From the NCBI RefSeq assembly GCF_024756255.1, contig NZ_JANUHB010000002.1, positions 930,001-994,000 on the forward strand: DNA of 64,000 bases, in the 5' to 3' direction. Position 1 is the stretch's first letter. Every line of letters begins with the position of its first letter. The position numbers were made by a program, and so were the translations under genes. The notes beneath the pieces were generated by a model that was not told the origin of the DNA, did not search any database, and worked only from the letters and a program-made list of their open reading frames with translations. This DNA is from Massilia agilis (lineage in GTDB: Bacteria > Pseudomonadota > Gammaproteobacteria > Burkholderiales > Burkholderiaceae_D). Below, one piece after another: positions 1-11,007 of the stretch.

Positions 1-1147
1 CGATCTTCGCGCGCAGCGCGTCGATGCGCGGGTCGGCGACGACATCATCCTCGTAGTCGGCCGCCGTAAGCCTGCCGTGGATCAGCGGCAGCGCCACCAT
101 GTACTGGATGCAGTGGTCACGGTCGGCGGGATTGTCGAGCGGGCCATGCTTGTCGATGATGCGCATGCAGGCCTCGTGGGTGCGAATGGTGACGCGGGCG
201 ATGTCGTCGCTGCGCTTGCCGGCCCTGGCCATCGCCGCGTAGATGGTCATCGCCGCCTCCACCGCCGTCTGGGCATGGAACTCTGCGGGGTACGAGATCT
301 TGAAGAGCACGTTCTCCATCACGTACGAGCCGTACGGCCGCTGGAACCGCAGCGGCTGGCCCTTGAACAGCACGTCGTAGAAGCCCCAGGTGCGGGCGGT
401 GAGCGCGCTCGGGTAGCCCATCTCGCCCTTCTCGGCCATCAGCGCAAGCCGCACGCCGCGGCTGGTCGCGTCGCCCGCCGCCCACGATTTGCGCGAGCCG
501 GTGTTGGGCGCCTGGCGGTAGGTGCGCAGCGCCTGTCCGTCCACCCAGGCCTGCGACACCGCCGCCAGCATCTCGTTGCGCGACAACCCAAGCAGCTGCG
601 CCACCACCGCGCAGGTGGCCACCTTGACCAGCACCACGTGGTCCAGGCCAACCTTGTTGAACGAATTTTCGAGCGCGATGCAGCCCTGGATCTCGTGCGC
701 CTTGATCATGGCCGTGAGCACGGCGCGCATCGGGAGCGGCGGCTTGCCGTTGGCGGCGGCGCGCCGCGACAGCCAGTCCGCCACTGCGAGGATGCCGCCC
801 AGGTTGTCCGACGGATGGCCCCATTCGGCTGCCAGCCAGGTGTCGTTGAAATCGAGCCAGCGCACCATGGCGCCGATGTTGAAGGCCGCCTGCACCGGGT
901 CCAGTTCGAACTGCGTGCCGGGCACGCGGGCGCCGTACGGCACCACGGTGCCGTGCACGATTGGGCCGAGGAGCTTGGTGCAGGCCGGGTAGCCTAGCGC
1001 TTCCAGGCCGCAGCCGAGGGTATCGAGCAGGCAGTGGCGGGCGGTATCGTACGCGAGCGGCGAAGTGATTTCATAGTCGCGTACATAGTCGACGATGTCG
1101 GAGATGACGTCGTCGTAGGGGTGGCCGATGTTGGCGGCTTCGGGCAT
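1..1147 (-). CDS. prpD: 2-methylcitrate dehydratase PrpD (3' end outside window)
   Basis: MmgE/PrpD-family dehydratase that converts 2-methylcitrate to 2-methyl-cis-aconitate in the propionate-degrading methylcitrate cycle, in the cytoplasm. The frame is open from an ATG at 1147 to the window edge, giving about 382 of the roughly 480 residues usual for the family. The protein begins [21 protein letters not shown] and contains [20 protein letters not shown] near residue 93 and a [22 protein letters not shown] block, both typical of PrpD. GGAGG lies 6 nt before the start. It is the last visible gene of the prp operon, separated from prpF by a REP pair. Because AcnD and PrpF are also present, PrpD is a second dehydratase in the same operon. 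Confidence 0.93.
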   Translation of the reverse strand, partial: MPEAANIGHPYDDVISDIVDYVRDYEITSPLAYDTARHCLLDTLGCGLEALGYPACTKLLGPIVHGTVVPYGARVPGTQFELDPVQAAFNIGAMVRWLDFNDTWLAAEWGHPSDNLGGILAVADWLSRRAAANGKPPLPMRAVLTAMIKAHEIQGCIALENSFNKVGLDHVVLVKVATCAVVAQLLGLSRNEMLAAVSQAWVDGQALRTYRQAPNTGSRKSWAAGDATSRGVRLALMAEKGEMGYPSALTARTWGFYDVLFKGQPLRFQRPYGSYVMENVLFKISYPAEFHAQTAVEAAMTIYAAMARAGKRSDDIARVTIRTHEACMRIIDKHGPLDNPADRDHCIQYMVALPLIHGRLTAADYEDDVVADPRIDALRAKI

Positions 1148-1187
1148 GGCGGACCTCCACAAGCATGGACACCACCCGATTCTACTC

Positions 1188-1261
1188 GTAGGGTGGGCAC
1201 TTGTGCCCACGCGGTCCGCACGCGCCTTGTGCAGCGGCGTGGGCTCAAGAGCCCACCCTAC
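1188..1261. repeat. Inverted REP pair (GTAG family), copy 1
   Basis: Two head-to-head hairpins between prpF and prpD. Each begins GTAGGGTGGGC and ends GCCCAC(G/C)C; the cores are ACTTGT (left) and TCTTGA (right, read on the minus strand). Each core keeps an inner base-paired stem although the bases differ. Similar elements lie at 6913, 19339, 25364 and 53103. The 5' GTAG tetranucleotide is a hallmark of REP elements mobilised by RAYT (TnpA-REP) proteins; no RAYT gene is in the window. Confidence 0.85.
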
Positions 1262-1269
1262 GATTTACA

Positions 1270-2460
1270 TCAGAACGCGTCGCCCGGAACGCGCACCCAG
1301 CCTTCCATCAGCACGCGCGCACTGCGGCTCATGATGGCCTTGTTGACGCTCCATTCGCCGTTCACCTGGCTCGCCTCGGCGCCAACCCGCAGCGTGCCGG
1401 ACGGATGGCCGAAGCGCACCGCATTGCGTTCGCCGCCGCCGGCCGCCAGGTTCACCAGCGTGCCCGGAATCGCCGCAGCGGTGCCGATCGCGACCGCCGC
1501 CGTGCCCATCATCGCGTGGTGCAGCTTACCCATCGACATGGCACGCACCAGCAGGTCGATGTCGCCAGCCTTGACCGGCTTGCCGCTGGACGCCACATAG
1601 TCGGCCGGCTTGGCCACGAACGCGACCTTGGGCGTGTGCTGGCGCTTTGCGGCCTCGTCCACATGCTTGATCAGGCCCATGCGCACTGCCCCGTGCGCGC
1701 GGATCGTCTCGAACATGGCAAGCGCCTTCGGGTCGCCGTTGATCGCTTCCTGCAGCTCGGTGCCGGTGTAGCCGATCGCCTCGGCGTTCACAAAAATGGT
1801 CGGGATGCCGGCATTGATCATGGTCGCCTTGAGCGTGCCCACGCCTGGCACTTCGAGGTCATCGACCAGGTTCCCGGTCGGGAACATCGAACCGCCCGCG
1901 CCCTCTTCCTCGGCTGCCGGGTCCATGAATTCAAGCTGCACTTCCGCAGCCGGGAAGGTCACGCCATCCAGTTCGAAGTCGCCGGTTTCCTGCACCGCGC
2001 CGCCCGTCATCGGCACATGCGCGATGATGGTCTTGCCGATGTTGGCCTGCCAGATGCGCACCGTGGCCACGCCATCGGGCGGGATGTTGGCCAAGTCGAC
2101 CAGGCCGTTGGTGATCGCGAACGGGCCGACCGCCGCGGACAGGTTGCCGCAGTTGCCACTCCAGTCCACGAACGGCTTGTCGATCGAGACCTGGCCGAAC
2201 AGGTAGTCCACGTCGTGGTCCGGCCGCGTGCTCTTGGCGACGATCACCGTCTTGCTGGTGCTCGAGGTCGCGCCGCCCATGCCGTCGATCTGCTTGCCGT
2301 ACGGGTCGGGGCTGCCGATCACGCGCATGAGCAGCTGGTCGCGCGCCTCGCCCGGCACCTGCGCGCGCTCGGGCAGGTCCTGCAGGCGGAAGAACACGCC
2401 CTTGCTGGTGCCACCTCGCATGTAGGTGGCGGAGATTTTGATTTGTGCTACGTGTGCCAT
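1270..2460 (-). CDS. prpF: 2-methylaconitate cis-trans isomerase PrpF
   Basis: PrpF isomerises the 2-methylaconitate made by AcnD so that aconitase can hydrate it to 2-methylisocitrate. The 396-residue protein starts MAHVAQIKISATYMRGGTSKG; the YMRGGTSKGVFF stretch near residues 12-23 and DGMGGATSSTSK near residue 55 are family signatures of this diaminopimelate-epimerase fold. The ATG at 2460 has AGGAG 8 nt upstream. A longer frame to 2553 was not used because its extra residues are translated from the intergenic repeat and lie upstream of this good ribosome site. The length matches the family. It lies downstream of acnD, the usual pairing. Confidence 0.95.
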   Translation of the reverse strand: MAHVAQIKISATYMRGGTSKGVFFRLQDLPERAQVPGEARDQLLMRVIGSPDPYGKQIDGMGGATSSTSKTVIVAKSTRPDHDVDYLFGQVSIDKPFVDWSGNCGNLSAAVGPFAITNGLVDLANIPPDGVATVRIWQANIGKTIIAHVPMTGGAVQETGDFELDGVTFPAAEVQLEFMDPAAEEEGAGGSMFPTGNLVDDLEVPGVGTLKATMINAGIPTIFVNAEAIGYTGTELQEAINGDPKALAMFETIRAHGAVRMGLIKHVDEAAKRQHTPKVAFVAKPADYVASSGKPVKAGDIDLLVRAMSMGKLHHAMMGTAAVAIGTAAAIPGTLVNLAAGGGERNAVRFGHPSGTLRVGAEASQVNGEWSVNKAIMSRSARVLMEGWVRVPGDAF

Positions 2461-2477
2461 ATTGTTAGCTCCTGCTT

Positions 2478-2579
2478 CGTCGTTCCCGCGGAGGCGGGAA
2501 CCCATAGACAGTGTGCGGAAGAGTTGAAGCCGACTGTTTCGCACACTCAGCATGGGTCCCCGCCTGCGCGGGGACGACG
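2478..2579. repeat. Inverted intergenic repeat pair (GTCGTCCCCGC family), copy 1
   Basis: A 102-bp element between acnD and prpF made of two facing hairpins: CGTCGTTCCCGCGGAGGCGG followed by GAACCCAT on the left, and CATGGGTCCCCGCC followed by TGCGCGGGGACGACG on the right. The right arm is shared with the element at 14784, including the preceding CTCAGCATGGGTCC. Transcribed across the operon, it could form two stem-loops that affect mRNA stability between acnD and prpF. Confidence 0.8.
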
Positions 2580-2596
2580 GCTTTTAGGTTGCGGAT

Positions 2597-5189
<2,593 letters not shown>

Positions 5190-5197
<8 letters not shown>

Positions 5198-5726
5198 TGT
5201 TCGAGTGATCCAGTATGAGTTGCCTGTGCTGTTTGCCGTAATAACGGCCCTCGTGCAGCAAGGCGTCGGGTTCGAGTCCGAATAATTTGAAACCGAAGGC
5301 TTCGTACAGGCGTTCCGCGCGCGCGTTCCCGTCGGTGAGCGCGAGCGTGATCTGCCTGATGGTGCCGAGCGAGCGCGCGAAGTCGATCAGGTGGGCGATC
5401 AACAGGCGCCCGATGCCGCGCGCCTGCCGGCTGCTATCCACGATCAGGCTGTTCAAACTGGCCGAATGGCGCAGCCGGCTGCCCTCCTGTGTGCGCAGCG
5501 CGATCGTTCCTACGAGTTCATCGCCATCGAAGGCGCCGAACCAGTAGTCGCCGGCCTTCGCCAGGCGCGCGGCGTGCCACGCTTCGTCCTGTCGCAACGC
5601 GTCCTCATAGGCCGGGCCATGCATCAACTGGAAGTTGCGCAGGCTGGCCAGACGCAGCACGCGGTAGCGCCGGGCGTCAGATGCGCCCAGCGGGCGCACC
5701 ACGATTCCTTCGGCCCCGGGCGTCAC
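5190..5726 (-). CDS. GNAT-family N-acetyltransferase within the prp operon
   Basis: A 178-residue single-domain GNAT protein. The acyl-CoA-binding motif A is visible as [18 protein letters not shown], and the C-terminal [16 protein letters not shown] is the usual GNAT motif B. It overlaps prpC upstream by 4 nt (ATGA) and acnD downstream by 8 nt, so it is translationally coupled into the methylcitrate operon. The substrate cannot be read from the sequence. By analogy with GNAT enzymes that acylate acyl-CoA synthetases, one inference is modification of a pathway enzyme or detoxification linked to propionyl-CoA. It could equally be a small-molecule acetyltransferase carried along. Confidence 0.85.
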
Positions 5727-6886
5727 TTGCGCTCGGCCAGCGGCACGAACTTCAGGTCTTCCGGACCGACGTAGTTCGCGCTCGGACGGATGATCTTGTT
5801 ATCGATGCGCTGCTCGATGATGTGAGCGGCCCAGCCGGAGGTGCGCGAGATCACGAACAGCGGCGTGAACATCGCGGTCGGCACGCCCATCATGTGGTAC
5901 GACACGGCCGAGAACCAGTCCAGGTTCGGGAACATCTTCTTCACTTCCCACATCACCGACTCCAGGCGCTCGGCGATGTCGAACATCTTCATCGAGCCGG
6001 CCTGCTGCGAAAGCGTGCGCGCCACTTCCTTGATGACCTTGTTGCGCGGGTCGGAAATCGTGTACACCGGGTGGCCGAAGCCGATCACCACTTCCTTGTT
6101 CGCCACGCGGTTGCGGATGTCGGCTTCCGCCTCGTCCGGGTTCTCGTAGCGCTTCTGGATGTCCAGCGCCACTTCGTTGGCGCCGCCGTGTTTCGGGCCG
6201 CGCAGCGCGCCGATCGCGCCGGTGATGGCCGAGTAGATGTCCGAGCCGGTGCCGGCGATCACGCGCGAGGTGAAGGTCGAGGCGTTGAACTCGTGTTCAG
6301 CGTACAGGATCAGCGAGGTGTGCATCGCCTTGACCCATTCGTCGGACGGCTTCTCGCCGTGCAGCAGGTGCAGGAAGTGGCCGCCGATCGAGTCGTCGTC
6401 GGTTTCCACGTCGATGCGCTTGCCATTGTGGCTGAAGTGGTACCAGTACAGCAGCATCGAGCCGAACGAAGCCATCAGGCGGTCGGCGATGTCGCGCGCG
6501 CCGGCGATGTTGTGGTCGTCCTTCTCGGGCAGCACGCAGCCCAGGGTGGACACGCCCGTGCGCATCACGTCCATCGGGTGGCTCGATGCCGGCAGCGCCT
6601 CGAGCGCAGCCTTGACGGCTTGCGGCAGGCCGCGCAGCGCCTTGAGCTTGAGCTTGTAGCCCTTCAGTTCGGCGGCGGTCGGCAGCTTGCCGTGCACGAG
6701 CAGGTAGGCGATTTCTTCGAATTCGCAGGTGTCGGCGACGTCGAGGATGTCGTAGCCGCGGTAGTGCAGGTCGTTACCCGAGCGGCCCACCGAGCACAGC
6801 GCGGTGTTGCCAGCGGCGACGCCGGACAGCGCCACGGATTTCTTGGGCTTGAAGGTTGGGGTTTCGGACGTGGTTTGGTTGGTCAT
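5723..6886 (-). CDS. prpC: 2-methylcitrate synthase PrpC
   Basis: Citrate-synthase-family enzyme condensing propionyl-CoA with oxaloacetate to 2-methylcitrate. The 387-residue length fits PrpC and is shorter than GltA. Visible motifs include [37 protein letters not shown] with its active-site histidine, and [13 protein letters not shown]. The start has AGGAG 7 nt upstream. It lies downstream of prpB across a REP pair, which might set different mRNA levels for prpB and the distal genes. Its stop overlaps the start of the GNAT gene by 4 nt. Confidence 0.96.
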   Translation of the reverse strand: MTNQTTSETPTFKPKKSVALSGVAAGNTALCSVGRSGNDLHYRGYDILDVADTCEFEEIAYLLVHGKLPTAAELKGYKLKLKALRGLPQAVKAALEALPASSHPMDVMRTGVSTLGCVLPEKDDHNIAGARDIADRLMASFGSMLLYWYHFSHNGKRIDVETDDDSIGGHFLHLLHGEKPSDEWVKAMHTSLILYAEHEFNASTFTSRVIAGTGSDIYSAITGAIGALRGPKHGGANEVALDIQKRYENPDEAEADIRNRVANKEVVIGFGHPVYTISDPRNKVIKEVARTLSQQAGSMKMFDIAERLESVMWEVKKMFPNLDWFSAVSYHMMGVPTAMFTPLFVISRTSGWAAHIIEQRIDNKIIRPSANYVGPEDLKFVPLAERK

Positions 6887-6912
6887 TGCGGATCTCCTTA
6901 GTTATGTTGTGC

Positions 6913-7019
6913 GTAGGGTGGGCAGATTTTCTGCCCACGCGTTCAACCGCGCTCGGAACAGCCGGTGCGCCTGTTCATGCGACAGCTGGACGCGTGGGCA
7001 GCAGAGCTGCCCACCCTAC
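6913..7019. repeat. Inverted REP pair (GTAG family), copy 2
   Basis: Two facing hairpins between prpB and prpC. Left core is AGATTTTCT; right core, read on the minus strand, is AGCTCTGCT. Both keep an extended inner stem (AGA/TCT and AGC/GCT) between GTAGGGTGGGC and GCCCACGCG. The spacer between the two REPs is longer than in the other copies. The element lies inside a transcribed operon. Confidence 0.85.
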
Positions 7020-7023
7020 CGGT

Positions 7024-7911
7024 TCATTTGGTTTTAGCCTGCGCAAACAGCGCGTCGAGCTTCTGCTCGTAGCTGTGATAGTCGATGCGGTCGTACAGTT
7101 CGGCGCGGGTCTGCATGGTATCGACCACGTTCTTTTGGGTGCCGTCGCGGCGGATCGCGTTGTACACGTTCTCGGCCGCCTTGTTCATCGCGCGGAACGC
7201 CGACAGCGGGTACAGCACGATATCAACGTCCGCGCCCCTCAGTTCGTCGGTAGTGAACAGCGGGGTCGCGCCGAATTCGGTGATGTTGGCCAGGATCGGC
7301 ACCTTCACCGCCTTCTTGAATTGCGAGTACATCTCAAGGCTCGTGATCGCCTCGGGGAAGATCATGTCCGCGCCGGCTTCGACGCAGGCCACGGCGCGTT
7401 CCACGGCCGCTTCCAGCCCTTCGACGGCCAGCGCGTCGGTGCGCGCCATGATGACGAAGTTCTCGTCGGTGCGGGCGTCGGCGGCGGCCTTGATGCGGTC
7501 CACCATCTCCTGCTTGGTCACGATTTCCTTGTTCGGGCGGTGGCCGCAGCGCTTGGCGCCAACCTGGTCTTCGATGTGCACGGCGGCGGCGCCGAACTTG
7601 ATCATCGAGCGCACGGTGCGCGCCACGTTGAAGGCGGAAGAGCCAAAGCCGGTGTCCACATCCACCAGCAGCGGCAGGTCGCACACGTCGGTGATGCGGC
7701 GCACGTCGGTCAGCACATCGTCCAGGCCAGAGATGCCAAGGTCAGGCAGGCCGAGCGAACCGGCGGCAACCCCGCCACCGGACAGGTAGATGGCCTTGAA
7801 GCCGGCGCGCTTGGCCAGCAGCGCATGATTGGCGTTGATCGCGCCGATGACCTGCAGCGGCGATTCTTCCTGGACTGCGCGACGGAACAGCGCGCCTGGT
7901 GTTGGTTTCAT
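7024..7911 (-). CDS. prpB: 2-methylisocitrate lyase PrpB
   Basis: Isocitrate-lyase-superfamily enzyme that splits 2-methylisocitrate into succinate and pyruvate. The 295-residue protein starts [16 protein letters not shown]. The catalytic loop KRCGHRPNK places the active-site cysteine at residue 122, close to the position known in E. coli PrpB, and VDVDTGFG near residue 83 supplies metal ligands. AAGGGAT precedes the ATG at 7911. A frame extending to 7962 was rejected because it would begin within the sigma-54 promoter at 7958-7973, upstream of the likely transcript start. First gene of the operon. Confidence 0.96.
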   Translation of the reverse strand: MKPTPGALFRRAVQEESPLQVIGAINANHALLAKRAGFKAIYLSGGGVAAGSLGLPDLGISGLDDVLTDVRRITDVCDLPLLVDVDTGFGSSAFNVARTVRSMIKFGAAAVHIEDQVGAKRCGHRPNKEIVTKQEMVDRIKAAADARTDENFVIMARTDALAVEGLEAAVERAVACVEAGADMIFPEAITSLEMYSQFKKAVKVPILANITEFGATPLFTTDELRGADVDIVLYPLSAFRAMNKAAENVYNAIRRDGTQKNVVDTMQTRAELYDRIDYHSYEQKLDALFAQAKTK

Positions 7912-7957
7912 GAGTAATCCCTTCAGCTGTTTCAAGGTGTGGTGATGGCCACTGTTA

Positions 7958-7973
7958 TGCAAGCCCCATGCCA
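7958..7973 (-). promoter_or_regulatory. Sigma-54 (-24/-12) promoter of the prp operon
   Basis: On the minus strand the sequence reads TGGCAT-GGGGC-TTGCA, against the RpoN consensus TGGCAC-N5-TTGCA; the invariant GG and GC are correctly spaced. The predicted start of transcription is near 7947, giving a leader of about 36 nt before the prpB ATG. PrpR, the expected sigma-54 activator, is encoded in this window. This also fixes the prpB start. Confidence 0.85.
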
Positions 7974-7991
7974 GCAGTCGCCTCCCCTGGA

Positions 7992-8004
7992 GAATCCCTT
8001 GATT
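7992..8004 (-). promoter_or_regulatory. Possible IHF site upstream of the prp promoter
   Basis: Minus-strand AATCAAGGGATTC matches the IHF consensus WATCAANNNNTTR except at the last base. It lies between the sigma-54 promoter and the candidate PrpR palindrome at 8072, where a DNA-bending site is usually found in such promoters. It is a short, degenerate motif, so this is a candidate only. Confidence 0.35.
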
Positions 8005-8071
8005 TTCAACGGTTCAGGCAGGGAGCGGCGCGCGCCCGCCGTGCCCCCGTCGGACCACAGGCGTCGCACGC

Positions 8072-8086
8072 GTTTCATGCTGAAAC
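8072..8086. promoter_or_regulatory. Candidate PrpR operator upstream of prpB
   Basis: Perfect inverted repeat GTTTCA-TGC-TGAAAC about 125 bp upstream of the predicted transcript start, a normal enhancer distance for a sigma-54 activator. The same half-sites, with a 1-bp spacer, occur at 13098 in front of prpR. That the two prp control regions share the motif suggests PrpR binds it; this is inference. Confidence 0.6.
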
Positions 8087-8200
8087 ACAGCTGCAACGCC
8101 GCGCGGAACAAGGGGAATATTGCTGCGCACGATTGAGACGCTGGTTTGACACGACTTAATACATGAGCAACACTAAATTTCCAGGCTCATCCACTGAAAA

Positions 8201-10231
8201 ATGGACTACCAGCGCGACATCCAACAGTTCTTCAAATCAAGTACCCCACACCGCCTCAGCTACCGCCCGGACATCGACGGCCTGCGCGCGGTGGCGGTTT
8301 GCCTTGTCGTGTTGTTCCACGCCTGGCCAAACTGGCTGCGGTCCGGGTTCATCGGCGTGGACGTATTTTTCGTCATCTCGGGCTTCCTGATCACGTCGAT
8401 CATTTTGGACGACCTGGAACGCGGCAGCTTCAGCATCCGCGAGTTCTATGTGCGCCGCATCAGGCGCATCTTTCCGGCCTTGATCACGGTGGTGGCCGCA
8501 ACGCTGCTGTTCGGCTGGTACGTGCTGCTCCACCACGAGTTCGCCCAGCTGGGCAAGCACATCACTGCCGCTGCCACCTTCCTGTCCAACCTCGTGCTGT
8601 GGAACGAGTCCGGCTACTTCGACAACGACCACACTACCAAACCGCTGCTGCATTTGTGGTCGCTGGGCGTGGAGGAGCAGTTCTACCTGGTCTGGCCAGT
8701 GATGCTGGCCCTGTGCTACCGCAGGCGCGGCGGCATCCTGGCGTTCCTGGCCATCACGCTCGGCGCCTCGTTCCTGTACGGGCTGTACGCCACCTACAAC
8801 GCGCCGGCAGAAGCCTACTATTCGCCGGTCACGCGCTTCTGGGAGCTGGCGTCCGGCGGCATGGTGGCTTACCTGCTGTCTGGGCGCGAACAGCCGATGC
8901 CGGCGCGCGCGCTGCTATCGGCGGGCGGCATCCTCCTGCTTGCACTGGGCTGCGTGTTCATCAACGGGCAGACTGCTTTTCCCGGCGCCTGGGCGTTGCT
9001 GCCGGTTGCCGGCACCAGCGCCTTGATCATGGCGGGCAACGAAGGCTGGATCAACCGGCACCTGCTCGGCAACCCGCTGATGGCCAGGATCGGCCTGGTC
9101 AGCTACCCGTTCTACCTGTGGCACTGGCCCCTGCTCTCGTTCGGCTACATCATCGAAGGCGAAAAGCCGTCGGCACAGGCCAAGGCCGTGCTCGTGCTCG
9201 CGTCCTTCGTGCTGGCCGTGCTCACCTGGCGCCTGATCGAGCGGCCAATCCAGAAAAGCCCGAAGCGCGTGCGTGCGATCAAGGCGCTGGTCACGGCGAT
9301 GATTTGCTTCGGCGTGGCCGGCGCGCTGGCAAACAGCGGCCTGCTGCGCGAGCGCATTCCCGGCAACGGCACGGACAAGTACCTGCGCGCGCTGAACGAC
9401 CTGGGTTTCCCGCAGCCGGCCATGAAATCGCTGCGGTATCACGGATCGCTGTTCCACACGCTTGCGGGGAATGGCGAGGGCACCACCGTGCTGGTGGGCG
9501 ACTCCGTGATGGAACAATATGCGCCGCTGGTGGCGGAAGGGTTGCGAACCTCGCGCTTCGACCGCAAGTCCGTCATTTTTGCCACGGCCGGCGGCTGCCC
9601 GCCGATCCGGGGAGCGGTGCGCTTGCCGAAGATCCGTTTTCCGACTTGCACGCAGACGGTGATCGACGCCTACGACCTGGCTGCCTCGCCCGAGGTGGAC
9701 ACGGTGGTCATCGCCGCCGCCTGGTACGGCTATTTCACGCCTTACCAGGATGAAGTCGAGATGCCGGTGGGCGACAAGCTCGAACAATTCCCGTCCAAGC
9801 CCGCGCACGAAGCGGCATATGCGTCGATGCTGCAGGCAATTCGCCAACTGCGCCAACAAGGCAAGCGCGTGTACCTCGTGCTGCAGCCGCCCACCGGTGA
9901 CAAGTTCGACCCGCGTTCGATGATCACCGGCTCACGCTTCGACGAAATGATGCCGCGCACCGACATGCCGCCCTTCCTGGTCAGCGAGTTCCGCCAGGTG
10001 AATGCCGAGCCAATCGCAAGGCTGCGGGAGATCGCGCACCAGACCGGGGCCATCGTCATCGATCCGGTGGACTACTTGTGCAAGGACGGCACCTGCCCGG
10101 TGGTCAACACGATTGGCGAGCCGATCTACACCGACCCGGTGCACATGCGACCCTACTTCGTGCGCACCGTGCGCTATCTCGACGACGCCCTGTCCAGCCA
10201 GGTTAAGCCGCCGTCTCGTCAGAGGCAGTGA
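8201..10231 (+). CDS. OafA/YrhL-type acyltransferase with C-terminal SGNH domain
   Basis: Inner-membrane acyltransferase that probably O-acylates a cell-surface glycan. The N-terminal part (about residues 15-390) is an Acyl_transf_3 membrane domain: YRPDIDGLRAVAVCLVVLFHAWP, GVDVFFVISGFLITSII and the HLWSLGVEEQFYLVWP block, followed by many hydrophobic segments. The C-terminal half is an SGNH-type domain with VLVGDSVMEQYAP (catalytic Ser) and DPVHMRPYF (Asp and His of the triad). The ATG at 8201 follows an in-frame stop and has no strong ribosome site. It is monocistronic, and its last 29 bp overlap the end of the convergent gene at 10203. The acceptor glycan is not identifiable. Confidence 0.88.
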   Translation: MDYQRDIQQFFKSSTPHRLSYRPDIDGLRAVAVCLVVLFHAWPNWLRSGFIGVDVFFVISGFLITSIILDDLERGSFSIREFYVRRIRRIFPALITVVAATLLFGWYVLLHHEFAQLGKHITAAATFLSNLVLWNESGYFDNDHTTKPLLHLWSLGVEEQFYLVWPVMLALCYRRRGGILAFLAITLGASFLYGLYATYNAPAEAYYSPVTRFWELASGGMVAYLLSGREQPMPARALLSAGGILLLALGCVFINGQTAFPGAWALLPVAGTSALIMAGNEGWINRHLLGNPLMARIGLVSYPFYLWHWPLLSFGYIIEGEKPSAQAKAVLVLASFVLAVLTWRLIERPIQKSPKRVRAIKALVTAMICFGVAGALANSGLLRERIPGNGTDKYLRALNDLGFPQPAMKSLRYHGSLFHTLAGNGEGTTVLVGDSVMEQYAPLVAEGLRTSRFDRKSVIFATAGGCPPIRGAVRLPKIRFPTCTQTVIDAYDLAASPEVDTVVIAAAWYGYFTPYQDEVEMPVGDKLEQFPSKPAHEAAYASMLQAIRQLRQQGKRVYLVLQPPTGDKFDPRSMITGSRFDEMMPRTDMPPFLVSEFRQVNAEPIARLREIAHQTGAIVIDPVDYLCKDGTCPVVNTIGEPIYTDPVHMRPYFVRTVRYLDDALSSQVKPPSRQRQ

Positions 10232-10751
10232 GGTCGGCTTGAACCACTGGTTGGGCGACATTGGCATTTACCGGTGCCCTCAGCAGCCATTGTGCGCCCT
10301 GGAGTTTGGAAAATGACTCAATAGGGCTAAACACCTTCTGAAAGGTACTACCAGTTACTGTGGCCAGATGGGCCCGCAGATATGGTACCAATGTGGTGCA
10401 AGGGCAATACACAACCTTTGTCAGCCGGGAACCATTCATCAAGGCGCAAAAAGCACCCTCAAAGCCGTCGAAATGTGTGTTCACAAGGTCGGGAATGCTC
10501 CCCGCGCCTCTGGCGTGACCGAAGTTAAAGTTGAATTGGTCGTCATGACTAACTTTGTATTCATATTTACGACCATCGGGACCAATGCCATCGGCCCCCC
10601 GGTTGGAAACGTGAAGTCGGTGGCCCAGAAAGTGAGCGAGCAAAATCTCGCCGACGCGTCCCTTGGAAAGACTAGCGCCCAGTTGGAGTCTTTGTAACTC
10701 ATCAAGCGCGTTTCGAAGATGTTCGGCAAGGGAGTCGTAAGGGTGAGGCAT
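10203..10751 (-). CDS. Uncharacterised protein with PD-(D/E)XK-like motif
   Basis: A 182-residue cytoplasmic protein I do not recognise by family name. GRVGEILLAHFLGH (residues 31-44) followed by GADGIGPDGRKYEYKVS supplies the E...D...ExK order of a PD-(D/E)XK nuclease-like core. No membrane segment or signal peptide is visible. Its DNA is noticeably less GC-rich than its neighbours, and its 3' end overlaps the convergent acyltransferase by 29 bp, both consistent with later insertion. AAGGT lies 8 nt before the ATG. No methyltransferase or partner gene is adjacent, so a classical restriction system is not supported. Confidence 0.6.
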   Translation of the reverse strand: MPHPYDSLAEHLRNALDELQRLQLGASLSKGRVGEILLAHFLGHRLHVSNRGADGIGPDGRKYEYKVSHDDQFNFNFGHARGAGSIPDLVNTHFDGFEGAFCALMNGSRLTKVVYCPCTTLVPYLRAHLATVTGSTFQKVFSPIESFSKLQGAQWLLRAPVNANVAQPVVQADLTASDETAA

Positions 10752-10954
10752 GGCGGCTTACCTTGTTATCAACTGCTTATTTGTCAGGACCGGTTGCGCC
10801 GTTATGAAGGCCGCAAGCCGTCATGCAGAGTGGTTCGATCACCCGCAAATTTAAGGCTCAGTGTACGGCCTCCGTTGAACTAGTAGCAAGCTGGTATTGT
10901 TGTGCGTTCTGAAGCACGTCAGGGAGTAGTGCTCCCCTCCCACGAGGCCGACCA

Positions 10955-10984
10955 CAAAAACAAAAAGCCCCGCTTGCGCGGGGC
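10955..10984 (-). terminator. Intrinsic terminator after actP
   Basis: Read on the minus strand: GCCCCGC-GCAA-GCGGGGC followed by TTTTTGTTTTT. Lies just downstream of the actP stop. Confidence 0.9.
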
Positions 10985-11007
10985 CTGGCTTTGGAGGAAG
11001 CCGAAAC

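Noticed and set aside
2461..2553. Upstream extension of prpF by 31 codons
   Set aside because: The extra residues are translated from the inverted repeat; AGGAG sits before the ATG at 2460, which also matches family N-termini.
7912..7962. Upstream start for prpB (17 extra codons)
   Set aside because: It would begin inside the -12 element of the sigma-54 promoter, so it cannot be on the mRNA.
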